The notes under the pieces were generated by a model that saw only the letters and a program-made list of their open reading frames with translations, searched no databases and had not been told where the DNA came from. Position numbers and translations under genes: made by a program. From Amphiura filiformis (lineage: Eukaryota; Echinodermata; Ophiuroidea; Amphilepidida; Amphiuridae), in the NCBI RefSeq assembly GCF_039555335.1, contig NC_092644.1, positions 52,107,365 through 52,171,364 on the forward strand: a stretch of DNA of 64,000 bases. The letters run 5' to 3'. This document shows, piece by piece, positions 1 to 13,100 of this stretch. The first letter of the stretch is position 1. Every line of letters starts with the position of its first letter.

Positions 1-1055
1 CTCATGAAATGTCAGCCCTTATTGAATCAAAATAACATATAAATAATAATTGTTGTATGTCTTTGAAAAATCATGTCATTTTCTTTCTGGTATATACACC
101 ATTGTATGCATTCAGGTAACCCCATTTGAAAATCATACTCCCTGCGTGGAAAATGACAGTCATGTCTTCCAAAGGGGTTGTATGGATTTCAACTGGAATA
201 ACCCATTGTCCATTCAATTGCTGTGATATGGTTAAGATGAGAAATTGTGAGACAATGACAAGACATGATCAGACAGGACAAGACATGATCAGACAGGACA
301 AGACAACACCATTAACATTCTAAGATTGAAGATATCATTGTGTGATGTGTGTGTATGAAAGGCACATCTGAAATTCTTTGTTAGGCAGATTTTGGCGTAC
401 TTTTGAGGCACCCAGTTTTTGGATAGGTCACAAAAGATACTACAACTGCATTTGACAAATGAAGTGCAGCAATTTTGTCTTGCACACTTAATAGACCAAT
501 CGGCCCTCCTTTTAAACAATTGTGTATGGTTTCTAGATATTTAAGTGTCAATAACCATTGTTTTTATAATGGTACCGAAATAGCTATTTTGGACATAATT
601 TTCCACTTTTCAGCACAGATATACTTTCATGACAGAATTCATCTTTGCAACATAATTTCCAAAAGTTACATCATGTTCACCAAACTAGAAATTTGCTGAA
701 AACATATATTTCTGATTGCATTGTGTAAAATGTGACAAAACAAGATTTTGTAAATATTTGCACAAAACAAAAAGGATGTATACAGCACTCTTGACAAAAA
801 TCATAACAGTATTATAATATTTGCATCACAAATTTTGGAACAAACATCAACATGGAATTGGCAGCAAATACACATTTTCAGGTTCAATAGGTTCCTTCCT
901 ACTTTAAGGGTTCAATGTAAGAAACAAGTTACTACAAAATAGAAAGATATATGTAAGAACAATAAGATAATGAAAGGGATATAAAACATGTAAGGTATGA
1001 TGATGTGACGTCAAACTTTCCTAAAAAAAACCCTAAATATGATAGTTTCTCTTAC
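1..1055. other. No gene seen; intron 15 of the CCDC180-like gene
   Basis: AT-rich, with a short tandem word (GATCAGACAGGACAAGACAT, twice) at 265-300. No exon or element recognised. Confidence 0.6.
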
Positions 1056-1181
1056 CGCTTTTGAGATACTACCCGACCTCTCATCAGGAGTGGTTGACCT
1101 CATCTTTCTTCTGGACACTGGTGTAGGCGTTGTCCTCTTGGATCTATCTGCCACCTCCTGCTCACGCATCTGTTTACGATC
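1056..1181 (-). CDS. CCDC180: CCDC180-like exon 15 (residues 596-637), last exon in the window
   Basis: 126 nt, phase 0 both sides, acceptor ATTTAG, donor GTAAGA. Encodes DRKQMREQEVADRSKRTTPT then a basic Ser/Thr-rich linker ending SGSISKA, the low-complexity link after the first coiled-coil domain. I see no further exon in 1-1055. Confidence 0.82.
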
Positions 1182-4100
1182 CTAAATACAACATTATATC
1201 TGTGTTATAATTAAGTGTGTTTTTCTTTGTAATTAAAAAAACATAGTAACTGTTGCTTCAAAAAAAACCATTTCGGTTACGGTGTTGACCCTCTTTTTCT
1301 AGCTCCAAATGGTTTCTTTTGTGTCTTCTGTTCCTGTTTTGTTCGCTATCTCTGATTTTTGTGTCCTGAAGTACACAATAAACTGAGATGAAGCAAATCA
1401 CTTTCTACGGAATATATGACCAGCTCCTACATCCCAAAACACCACCACCAACATCAGGTTTCACCAGGAAGCAGACAAGGAAGGGCAGAATAATTGTTCA
1501 TTCAATTTGAAAAATTACTACATTGTAGAATGAAACTGTCATGTTTAACATCATTTACCCAATATTTCTTGTTTTCAAGACTTTTGTGCACCATATTTTG
1601 ACAATCCTGATGAACTTATTTTCGGGTCTTCAAATATACTTTAAAAAAATACCAATTGTAAGAGATGCTTTCGTTTAGCTGATGTTTCACAACTTGATAT
1701 TAGATCTCACTACACAAAGTCTACTCACACTTGGATGTATTCTGTCTACTTCATAGAATTTACACACGCTGAAATCATATTTTTCTAGTTCTTGTTTCAC
1801 CATGGATGGGTATTGCTTGACTATCTCCATCTGCTCCTTGTGAAATGCTTCATAACTGAAATTCAATAATTACATGGAAAAAAATCATAAATGAACTGAG
1901 CAGCTCTTCAATTTTGTCATGCTTTGGTACTTTCCTTATTATGCAATGCAAACCAATAATGGGGCTGGGTCGGAGTATGATTAACAGAATCGTCAGACAG
2001 AACTAGGTCTGCTTTTTTTTTTTACATTCATGCTAATATCCGACAATAAAGAATGGAAACATGGCAATACCTTGATCCACCTGTGACTCATGCATACCAA
2101 TGCACAGTGTTACTTTGTGCACCCATACAAGGTCTTATGTAGGATTTTAAGGTTTGGGTGCATAAATTTAAAAACCTGGGTGTATACATTAAAGATTTGT
2201 GTACAAAGTATAGGCCATGAGGGCAAAAACTGGGTGTGTATTTCCAAATTTAGGTGTGTAAAACATTCCCTACACCGCTGGCTGCATAAGCCCTTGCACC
2301 CATATGTATCCATGAATCAAGGTGCTCAATTTAATCTGGCACCAATAACTACCAATAGAAAAATTTCATTCACTGGAGAATTAAGGAAGGGAAGCACTAT
2401 AGATGAGTCTGTCGTCAACAGGATTGAATTGTTGTCCACTAATTGCCAATCACCTGTCAGTAAAATAGGCAAGTTACTAATCACCAAGATGTAGGCAGGG
2501 TCAATCAATCTTAAGTAATAGAGTTACAACCAGCAAAACAAGTAATGACTGTGATGAGTTCATCTCAGGGATATCCTTACCTTGATTGGATCTTATCCAG
2601 CATAAGTAATGCTTTCCTCAATGTATCCCCCAGTGTATCCTCACTGCTTTCCTGTCTTAATCTATCCATGATGATGTCCAAATTAGCTTCCATGTCCTGG
2701 TTCACATTGTCGTGATCATGTCGGCATTCCTCCAGCTGTTCCTGCAAGTCTCTCTCACGGCGAGCTAGGCCTAGCTCATGGATATCCCACAGGTGGGCAG
2801 CACCTTGGGAGAACTTGAAGAGAGAGCGTAGTTGTTCGTCAAAGTTCTCAGAGAGCTTCTCCAAGGAGTCCTGTAAAAGAACACAGCATGATGAGATTGT
2901 TAGAAAATCCAACACCAATTGGGCTATTCCAGTTGAAATCCACATCCTCCATGGAAAACATGACCTTAAAGGTGAACCTCATTGAAAATAAAGTTATATA
3001 TCAATGGAAAGCTTATGATGTCAGGAAGCAGAAAAGAATATTTTTTATTTGCCAAACGTACCAGGCTAGACACAATCTCAATGCAAAGATTTGATATTGG
3101 CACCCCCCCTAAATTACAAAACGAAATCGTTCAAATTGGGCGCTTTCGTTGATGACGTCAGCTCGGGGACACACAGTTACTTCCGGGTTTGATTGTAAAC
3201 ACAATGTCCATGCGTTACTGTGGCATGCATCGGGCCAATGTACAAATTCAGTCATTGTCAACTTATTTTACATGAAAAATATCTTCAATAAAATAAGAAT
3301 AACATGAAGGAAACATCATGATCAAATCAAGAATGAAGTTCCTGAATAAAGGGTGTGGATAAAAATGGAAAAAGTGCTGGCCAGGGTGATTTGGGATAGG
3401 CCAAACCATCCACGATATGCATAGGGAATATTGCAGTAAAGCAAGAGCGAAGATTCGCGAAGAACCGGAATGAAAACAGATTGCAAAAATAACTGCTAGT
3501 GCTACCAGTTCAGATCGTCACACCAAGTTGAGATGAACTTATCACAATGAGAAAATGAAGGAATAGAATAAGGTACATGTACAGGATTTTTAATTATTTC
3601 TTAGTTTTACAACCGGTCATGTATGATAGGCGAACTCGTAGATCCATACGGGCCGGGGCATACGTGATGAACTCAGTGACTGACTGAGTCTCCGGGCTGA
3701 GTCTCAGTCGAGTGTTCGGTATCCGCTGACTGTACTGCTTGCAGACAAAATGACCGATTTGATATTCACATTCTGATATTTCCAACTTATTGCTACTTCG
3801 TCAGCAAAATTTATTCCTGTAAATGTTCCAAATATCAAGGAACGATTGATCAAATCAGCTAATACACAGTGCTCCCGGAAGCGAGAAGCGCTAGCGCTGT
3901 TTGGGAATATCCGCCTCGCAGACACCAGCTCCTTGCAATTTCTTCAGTATTTCGCTACTACCATCATCCATACAACAATTACATAGATGTTTTTCTTTTT
4001 CAGTAGGGCTACACCGATTGTGCTATCATCAAGAACTGTGACAGAAATGACAATATTATAATTTAGATTTCAGAATTCCATCAAATAACGGTCTACCAAG

Positions 4101-7100
4101 CCTAAATTGTATTTATAAAGTATTTGTTTCTTTCAATTGGGAATTCATGGAAAGAATATTTTCCATAATGAATCATATCCGATCGGGGAATGATCCAACG
4201 CTAGATATGAAAACCTTTTTATGAGCTGGATTTTATAATGAAATCTTTTTTGATTACTGCAAGACAATATTTTTAGAAATCAGATATTTTAAAATGAATC
4301 AAGATCAGGGAATGTTACTTGATAAGCAAGTATTTAATTTGATGTTTATATTATTATGCCATGACCGGTCACCGGTCGCAGCAAGCATTTGCGCATGGAA
4401 TCGATCACAGCGCGAAATTCGAACTCAATAACCCAATTATACCCAGCCAGTTTCGACTGATTTTGTCCAAAATTTACAGAAAATTTATGTGTTGACAATA
4501 ATTCTATTATTTGCAACTTGAATATTCCTCTAATTTCAAGCTTAATTGCGAAAATGCATGCAAGCAGACTTGATCAAATCCCGGAGATCAAATCTGCTGC
4601 AACACACACCGGACCGCAAGTGCTACCAGAGGACGAACTTGGCGACTCGCTGTTGCGCTATTTCTTCAGCAGCAATTTACGCATCGTGTTCGGTAATCCA
4701 TAAAACATGAATGTTTCACTTTTTCAGTACCGTACACTGATTGTACTATCATTAAAGAATCGTGACACAAGTGACAATATTTTTATTTTTATTTTATTCA
4801 GATTTCAGAATTCCATCTACTAAGCCTAAATTGTACTTATTTTATAATAAAGTATGTTTCTTTCAATCGTGATTGCGTGGAAAGAATGTATTTACCGCAA
4901 TGCGCTAAATATGAAAACCTTTATGGGCTGGATTTGATGAAATCGGTGGGTTTTTATTAATTTTTGATTACTGCAAGACGATATTTTTAAATATCAGATA
5001 TTTTCAAATGAATCAAGAATAGGAATGTCACAAACAAGTATGTAATTTGTTTTTCGATCATGTTTATTCAGTCCATGACATGAACGGCGCGGTAGCAAGC
5101 ATTTGCGCATGGAATTGATCCCAGCGCGAAATTCAAACTCAATTACCCAATTATACCCAGCGAGTTATGACTGATTTTGTCTAAAATTTACGGAAAATTT
5201 ATGTGCTGACAATAATTCTATTATTTCTAATATATATAGAAGGAACCAGCAACTTGAAGATTCCTCTAATTTCAAGCTTTATTGTGAAAATCAGACTTGC
5301 CGGGCAGCTTGCAAAGTACAGGAAGCAAGTCTTGTTTACATGTTTCCGAGTAGGATCACGTGACTGCGAACCCTGAGCTTACGTCACGAGCATTCTCAAG
5401 GTCATAGACGATTGATTTGGGTGCTTTTTGGGCGCCTTAAAAAGACCAAAAATTCATTCATTTTTTAATTTTTCAGCTTTATTGGCCATCAAAAAATCGG
5501 AAAAAATAATTTTTAGTATCCTGACATCATAAGCTTTCCATTGATATATAACTTTATTTTCAATGAGGTTCACCTTTAATCATGAGGGTGAATTTCAAAT
5601 GGGATTTCCTGTATGTGTGACTCCATTTGAAATATAGAACCTGTGTGGAAGATTAAGGTCATGTCTTTTATAGAGGGTGAATAGATTTCAACAAGCCCAT
5701 TGTGTCAGTATGATGTGTAAAAATGTCCCTTGGAAAGTGGTGGCTGGTAGCCTGTTAACAATAGCACTTTTTAATAATTATAATACAGAATTTCTTCTCG
5801 CCCCATACACTGCTTAGCACGTGCAGATATAGCTAGTGTGTGTGCGACGTCTTGTGGTTAGAAAGTCACATAAAGCCGTTGGTCCTGTGTACAGAAAGAG
5901 TAAAATCCTGTGCACGTTAAGTGTCAGAGCTATTCAAAGAAGGGGGGGCCATCCCCAGTTCTGATATCTGCAATCAATCCTAGGTTCCAGGATCAAGTGT
6001 TGGCGAAATGTGGCATATCGTCACCCTCATAACCAAAGTGTCTAAGTCATTATTACATGTTTCTCATTTGCAATTTTGATTTTCTGAGTAATAAACCCAT
6101 AATTAATAAAATTTCCAGCCGCATTCTTCATTAACTTGTGGAATTCATCTCAAAATTGCAAATGAGAAACATGTAATATTGACTTAGGCACTTTGGTTAT
6201 GAGGGTGACAATATTATAAAAAGTCACCCTGCCGACCGAAAATAAAAAGAAGAACTACCAGCAGGCAAAAAAGCAAGAAAGATTATTTGCTTGTCCACAG
6301 ACCACTTTTGGCAGAAACGCCTTTTTAGCTCTTTTTGTCCCCAAAAGGTTGGAACGTTTAGGACAGATGGTTGGAATAGGTCAGGCAAATAATCTTTTTT
6401 ATTGTTTGCTTCAGGACACACACTAGGAAAGTTCCTTGTGGCAGCACTACCATTAAGTATCTTATTTCTATTTTGAAATACTGTGTATAATACTTACATC
6501 CATCTGTTCAAGTATCTCTTCAAAGACCCTCTGTCGTTCACCAATCTGAGGCAAGAAATGTTGCTCAATGACATCCAGACATCTGTCCTCATCACATACA
6601 CCAGATAACATCAACTCTTCCTGTAACACACAAAATAAACTGATAATATGCATTTATTCCAAACTGGGATTATGGCATGCACTGAGGCCTTTGAGTGAAG
6701 AATGAGTTATTACAAAATGTGTGTAATTGGTGAAACAATTTGTGCTGTTTAGTGATGTGAAGCAACACTCTTTACAGGGGCATTTCATGATCCACAGCTT
6801 CATCCCCCCCCCCCATTTTTCTGAAAAAAGTTTTTATACCACTTGAAACCTCTGATTACATATTGTTTATGTACAAAAAAATTCTTGCAGATTAAGGGCT
6901 GGGGTATGAGCGACCTTGAAGTTCCGGTATCTGGAGGGGGGAAGCAATGAGTTACCCCAAATCACAGCGGCAGGTAGTGACTGGGCCGCCGAGTGCTAAT
7001 ATATATTTATTTTGGAAGGTTCGTATTTGTTTTAAATTTTGGGGCGTTTTTCCAAAATTTGATATTTTGGTCATATTTCAAAAAGCGACATGCCAAAGAC

Positions 7101-10100
7101 AACTCTCTGGGCACATAGTTTGTTATTGTTATTGCAGTTCTTTTCCACATACCTACGTTAACATTCGATTGGGTGATTTACTAATATTATATATTTTATG
7201 ACTGCAATTTGGCGTTTTCAATGCGTTTTACACGTATCATGAAATTAACGCAAATATCTAGTCACGCTGCTTTTAGAATTTTTACCTGATCGTCGGCTTT
7301 TGCAGGCAACAGAATGCAGATTGGGTCACAATAGATGTCGTATTCCTCTATGTGGTTCACTCATTGATAAAATGAGTTTGCATTCCTTGTAACAACACAC
7401 GCATTGCCGTCTGGAAACCGGGTCTGGTACTGATTTTGGGACAGCCAATAGACTTCAGCGCCGTATCAAATCTCATAAAAACCACACGACTGACGACTAT
7501 GTGTTTATGTTTCCCTGACGAAAGCTTGTGTCTACATCTATTACTATACTTCTTTGGAAGCGTTGACCTTTGACCATTCTTTGTATAACGCCTGATATGA
7601 CCTTGATATGTTAAGCTTGATTGGGTACGTTATAGCATCCATTTCATTGAGGTGTTAGGACTTGATCAGTAGATAATACTTGCAGGGATACAATAGTTTA
7701 ACATGGTGTGTGAGCATGGTGAAAGACTCATTATTGATTAGGCGGACATATTAAAGGCACAGGTCCTTTGCGTGTATAGCAGAAAATTATAATAGAATGT
7801 GTGAATAGAATGTTTGGAATTTTGCAACTAAAATACTAACTGCATTCTGCATTATGTATTTATTTATTTATTTAGGCCTATGCCTATTTATTTATTTACT
7901 GACTTATTTATTTATTTTATTTATTTGGTATATTAGTTAGTAGGCCTAGTTAGTAATATTCCATGATAGGCCTACGTCGGTTTATTATTGATTGTTGATA
8001 ACTTGACAACTTGATTGATTGATCGATTGATAGTCATTTCACATTATATTCCTAGTTTATAGGCCAATTTGAATAACATCGTACATTAGATAAATAGACC
8101 TATCAGTATTGATTTATTCTATTCAGCAATATCAAGGATTACTATCAAACTTCTCAAAGCTGATTGTCAGTTGGCTCAGTGGTAACGCAGTAGGTTTTAC
8201 AACACAGAGGTCCCGGGTTCGATTCCCACCTCTGCCTATTTTTTGCAAGGCTGAGAAAAAAATGAAATTTCTGGACTGCAAACTTATTTGGCGTGCGATC
8301 TGAGCTGGTCCTTTTCTGGTGGCTGTGTCTGTTACAGGCACACTCCCTCTGCATCCAAACCAGGTTCACGCTCATTGCACCTCCCTTAAATCATTTAGCA
8401 AAAATATTGTCAAATTTGTATTTACGTTCTGGTTAACAGAATTTTGTTTCTAGGATGCTTTACAAAATGGTGGGGGACTAAAGTAAAAGTAAATTACCTG
8501 AGATTACAACCAACATTAAACCCTAAACTATAAATTTTATGCTTCTTGGATACGGGGTGAATTGTAATGCCTCCAACGTGTGGGGCTGTTTCACTTGGAG
8601 CTACTTGTTCCCAGATGACATGTGATTTTTAGCCCATCACATTTTGGTCTTTAATAAAAAAAAAAAAGGAAAAATATGACATTTCACATGATTTCACTGA
8701 TTTTCTGAGACACAACCTCCCCCCCCCCCTTACCTTGTGCTTGTCAATTTGTTCTAAGCATCCCTTGCAAACAGCCTCATAATGCTGATGTAATCTGCCT
8801 AGGTATCGTACATGTAATTGTTCTATCTGTTGACACACCTCAGATATGTCCTTGTTCCACTGATACACAGCTGTCTTGGTGGAATTGGGTGGTTTCATTT
8901 GTCTGGGAAACAAATATGATGGATTATTACAATGTTTACTTGCCAAGGAAAAATATTCCTGTTACAACGTTTTGAATGCATTTTCTTGCAGGGACTGCCT
9001 TAAGAAGAGCCAGAGCAATCGCTCTCTTCTGCTCTCCTTAAGTTAAATCTGATATAGGAGTGATTCTTAGCTCTTCTTAGTTGACAATACTCTCATTACA
9101 TACTATTGTAAATGCTCTAAAAAGCTCTCATTGAAGGCTCCAGGAGAGCAATTTAATGCTCTCCTGCAAATTCTAAAAGACAGTCCCTGTTCTTGCTGTC
9201 TTGTTTCTTATTACTTTATGTTGTATGCTGATGGTTGGCTTTGCATATTTTGAAGGAGCTGCAAATATCCCAAATTTGATGAACCAAAGTGAACTAAGAT
9301 AGTTTCTTTGAAATTACTTTAGTTCAAAATTCAGGTAATTTTGCCAAATTCTGGAAATATTTTTGAAAATTTTATAACAAAAAACAATGAAAAATTGGCA
9401 CTTTTTCCAGAGTTTTGAAGAAAAGCACACTCTAACAATAATCATTGTTGTTAACAGCTAACAGAAGAGCAACATTTTTATTATTTGAGAGTTAATTCCA
9501 AACCATTTTCACCATAGTTGAGAGATTTTTTACCTTAGTGAGTTCAAGAGAGCCAGTCTCTTATGGTTCAGTATCTTCTGCTCACTCTGCATGTCTTCTA
9601 GTAACACTGTCACACCAGGTGGGTCAATTACTTCTTGGCTTTGCATATATTCCCTGCAATAACAAAAATGACAAAGAACACATCAACTACAACATCAGGA
9701 GAAGGGTTTACTACATATATTTGCTGGTTACTTCTCTTATGGTTACTCAAAATGCAGAGCTTTGCCTCTTTTTGTTAGGAATCATTAAACAAATCCGGAT
9801 TTAAAGATTCCCAATTGATTGAGGTCAGTTCTTGTTATGATTTAACAGCCTGGGGACATCAAAACCCTCATCAAAATACTTGAAAAACTAGCAAACTAGA
9901 GTGAAAATTGCAAAATGAATGAACAATGTATCATTTTTGATGTGCGCATAATCACATGCGTCCGCTGCATCCAGCCAGTAACTAGCTCTGTGTGAACGTA
10001 TCATGGTTGAGTGGCACAAACACGGGTGTTCATCGTGCTGTGCTTATTAATCTAAAAGTCCGATTGCACATGTAGTAAGTATGATAAAACATTAGTATGC

Positions 10101-13100
10101 ACATTTAACTGTCCATTTTAAGATGTTGGACCTGCCTATCTTCTATGACATGATATAGTCATTTCCCCTCTACATTTTGATCAGAACTTACGTAAACTGC
10201 TTGATAGCTACATCTGTATTGAGCTGTCTCCAATCAGCAACTCTTGTCTCCCAAATTCTGTGATGGTTCTTTTCTCTTTCAATATCACTCTTCATCAACC
10301 TATGTAAATTAAATTAAACATATATTATAGTCACACACTTAACTCTTTAACACAAGAAACTTTATTTTTGTCAACCTTTTCCTGAAAAACATACCATAAT
10401 CTACTAGGAGTGGGATATCAATATAAAAAGGCTGGATTTTGAGTCATATTTTACAGTTTGACAAACCCTTCTCCATAATTTGAAATACTGATCTCAGTTG
10501 TAGAAAAAACAAATACAGTGACTAATTGTGTGAGATCCAGCTCAACATTTTCTTATTAAGGTGATGGCAAACACATTTGACAGGCAATGGAAGTACAAAC
10601 ATTTTCCCTATAAAACTGTCAAAAAACTGGACAGGGATCTGATAGAAAATATATAGCCAAGTGCATCTTATATCCTTATTATCAAAATTGACTAGATTGT
10701 GAACATGGGATACATTAGCTGCTCCATGTAGCAGTGTTGTAGGTCTTGAGACTACAATCAACGAAAAAAGTCTTGGAACGCTTGCGTGTAAATAACGGAA
10801 AACTGTCACCCCCTCTCCCCTGTGCAATGTTGAGAAATGCCAATGTCTTCAGCGGTTCCCCAATGTGTTCCAACATTGCTTGATGGGGAGAGGGGAAGGG
10901 TAAATCATTGTTGTAGATGTCATGTTTCTATCCGAAACACAATATAGGTCATTTCCATGAACATAAGAAATTCTGCACGGAATCTTGACAGAGTGTGCTA
11001 AGCGTTCCAAGGACTTTTTTCGTTGATTGTCTCTACCGAATGCAAAATATTTCATCTAAATTTTGTTTTTTTCTCATAACTCAAAAACGGAATGTCGTAT
11101 GAGCTTCAAATTTCACACGATTTGAGAGTGGATTACATGCTTTGCAATCATAATAAAATTGTTGATAAAGAATTTGGTTTATTTAGGGAGTGGTCACCGA
11201 AAACACCCCAGGTGCTAAATTACACACGTTTCATAATTATAGCTCTAAACTGCTCTAAAATGTCGTTTTTGTCCATAGCTCAAAAACAGAATGTTGTATG
11301 AGCTTCATGTTGAACACGATTTGAGAGGGGGTTATATGCTTTGCAATCATAATAAAATTGTTGATACAGAATTTGATTTATTTAGGGAGTGGTCTCTCAA
11401 AACACCCCATATGCTAAATTACACACGTTTCATAATTATAGCTCTAAACTGCTCTAAAATGTCGTTTTTGTCCATAGCTCAAAAACAGAATGTTGTATGA
11501 GCTTCATGTTGAACACGATTTGAGAGGGGGTTATATGCTTTGCAATCATAATAAAATTGTTGATACAGAATTTGATTTATTTAGGGAGTGGTCTCTCAAA
11601 ACACCCCATATGCTAAATTACACACGTTTCATAGTTATGGCTTTAAACTGCTCTAAAATGTCGTTTTTGTCCATAACACAAAAACAGAATGTTGTATGAG
11701 CTTCATATTGCACACGATTAGGGAGTAGATAATATCCTTTTGAATCATAATAAAATTGTTGATAAAAATGTTGAGTTATTTAGGGAGTGGTCACTGACAA
11801 CACCTCCTATGCTAAATGACACAAGTTTTGTAATTATGGCCCTCTTCTGTATGATACTGAGTCAATTTTCGTTTTTGTCTCATAACTCAAAAACACTACA
11901 AATGAATTTTTCAGTACAATATCACAATGTTTTGCAACATGTTTTCCAAAATGTTTTTTTTTTTTTATTAAAACGTTTTGCACCCTTTATGATATAACCT
12001 AACGTGTTAAATTTATGTTTTTCACTAAAAAACCAAGAGAATCAGAAAGATTATGATGTAACAATTTGAAACAACTCATTTCTGAATATTATTTATAACA
12101 AAATACGCTTTGCGATGAGAAAAAAATAAAATAAAAAGAAACAACAATTTAATACACTTAAAGAAAAAGTATAGACCACCATTGGGACTCGAACCACACA
12201 TCAGTCAATAGCCAATAGGTTAACATCGGAGGACTAATCCACTCATGCGCTGTCATTGCACAAGCGAAGTAACAAGTTTTGTTCTTTTATAGTAGTCAGG
12301 TATCGGGAAAGTGTAAACTTGTATATAGAAATGGTAAAGTGTATCAATTTACCATAATGACAAAATGGTCAAAATACATTTTTTGTTTTAGGCGCATCTC
12401 AATTGGTATAGCAAACGTTCTTTAACATTTGCTATACCAATTGAGAAGTTTTAATGCAAAAAATGACATTTTGATCTTTTATTATGGAAACTGATAACAC
12501 TTTACCATTTCTACTATAAATAAATTTACATCGTTTTCCGATACCTGAATACAAAAGAACAAAACTTGTTACTCGATTATGTTTAAATGGCAGCGTATGA
12601 ACGGATTAGTCCTCAGACTGATAACCTTTTGACTATTGACCGATGTGGTCCTCAGACTAATAACCTTTGTCCCATTGGTGGTCTTTTTTAAAAGTATATT
12701 CAATTGTTGTTTTCTTTTTTCTTTTTTTGTTTTTTTTCTCATCGCAAAAGCGTATTTTAATATAAATAATATTCAGAAATAGTCCCAAACAAAAATGTTT
12801 GGTAGACTCATAACCGGTGCGATCTTACCTTTCCGATGTTGATTAAGATACTTCTTGCATCGATCCCGAGATGCGGAAAAACCAATAGTCATTTTGTCCC
12901 ACATAAATGAATAAATAACAAAACCCCCGATCCCCAGTGGACTCACCCATTCGGTGACGTCACACACGATAATCATCCCTTATCCGACTTGGGCAGCCCC
13001 TACTCGGCCAAACTTGTAGGGCGGCGGGGGTCGAGATAATCAACATCGGAAAGGTAAGATCGCGACGGTTATGAGTCTACCAAACATTTTTGTTTGGGAC

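Noticed and set aside
8158-8235. Functional tRNA gene
   Set aside because: A and B boxes are perfect but there is no pairing acceptor stem and the T stem is poor; it fits a SINE head.
11092-11699. Family of three small related proteins of 69 codons
   Set aside because: They are the same frame in consecutive 199-bp tandem units, shifted by one base each; a repeat by-product.
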